In this document: in pieces, positions 5,972 to 5,988 of the stretch
How the letters are laid out: the number at the start of each line of letters is the position of its first letter
How positions within the stretch are numbered: the stretch's first letter is position 1
From: Anaerolineae bacterium
GTDB lineage: Bacteria; Chloroflexota; Anaerolineae; JAFGEY01
Assembly: GCA_016931365.1 (NCBI GenBank)
Contig: JAFGEY010000525.1
Coordinates: forward strand, 1 to 5,988
Length of the DNA stretch: 5,988 nt
Reading direction: 5' to 3'
Notes under the pieces: generated by a model
The model's input: only the letters and a program-made list of their open reading frames with translations
The model's database searches: none
Told to the model about the DNA's origin: nothing
Translations under genes and position numbers: made by a program

Positions 5972-5988
5972 AGGAGGCCCTGATGTCC
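5972..5988 (+). CDS. Start of the next plus-strand gene, cut by the window edge
   Basis: AGGAGG (5972-5977) is followed after 5 nt by ATG at 5983-5985 and TCC (Met-Ser). This is a strong translation start, so a gene very likely begins here; the coding part visible is only 5983-5988. The 67-bp gap after the dehydrogenase stop shows no clear terminator and only a weak promoter-like pair (TTGATT at 5923, TAAAGT at 5945). Cotranscription with the dehydrogenase is likely. The product cannot be identified. Confidence 0.55.

Overview
This window looks like a stretch of a moderately GC-rich bacterial chromosome. The best guess is Chloroflexota (Anaerolineae/Caldilineae-like). The grounds are the type of 2-hydroxyacid dehydrogenase, the large CehA/McbA-type metallohydrolase, the short HicB-like protein, and a long Pro/Ala-rich protein with a C-terminal membrane domain. 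This is pattern recognition only; no search was possible. I see no tRNA, rRNA, CRISPR array, insertion sequence or phage gene.

Layout from left to right. Positions 2-52 (+) may be the last codons of a gene entering from the left. It would converge on a small minus-strand HicB-family antitoxin-like gene (60-260) that has no HicA toxin visible on either side. Next, also on the minus strand, is a 507-aa protein (374-1897): a disordered Pro/Ala/Gln-rich cytoplasmic part, a helical segment, and four predicted membrane helices. Upstream of it lie about 290 bp with two tandem extended -10 promoters, a leader of about 190 nt with nested inverted repeats, and a perfect Shine-Dalgarno sequence inside the loop of a small hairpin.

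The main metabolic part is a divergent gene pair. A CehA/McbA-family PHP-domain metallohydrolase (2185-4728, minus, 847 aa from the corrected start) and a D-2-hydroxyacid dehydrogenase (4944-5915, plus, 323 aa) point away from a 215-bp control region. That region holds two back-to-back extended -10 promoters and a 39-bp near-perfect palindrome over the dehydrogenase transcription start. Near the palindrome centre is TGGTCAGACCA, an exact match to the TNGTNNNACNA operator pattern of FadR/FCD-type GntR regulators. Past the dehydrogenase, a strong Shine-Dalgarno sequence and an ATG at 5983 mark a further plus-strand gene cut off by the window edge.

Inference: the hydrolase and dehydrogenase are probably controlled together and may act on the same small organic substrate (hydrolysis of an ester, amide or carbamate-like bond, and redox of a 2-hydroxy/2-oxo acid). 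The substrate cannot be read from the sequence. The least explained parts are the 507-aa protein with its structured leader, and the palindromic divergent control region.
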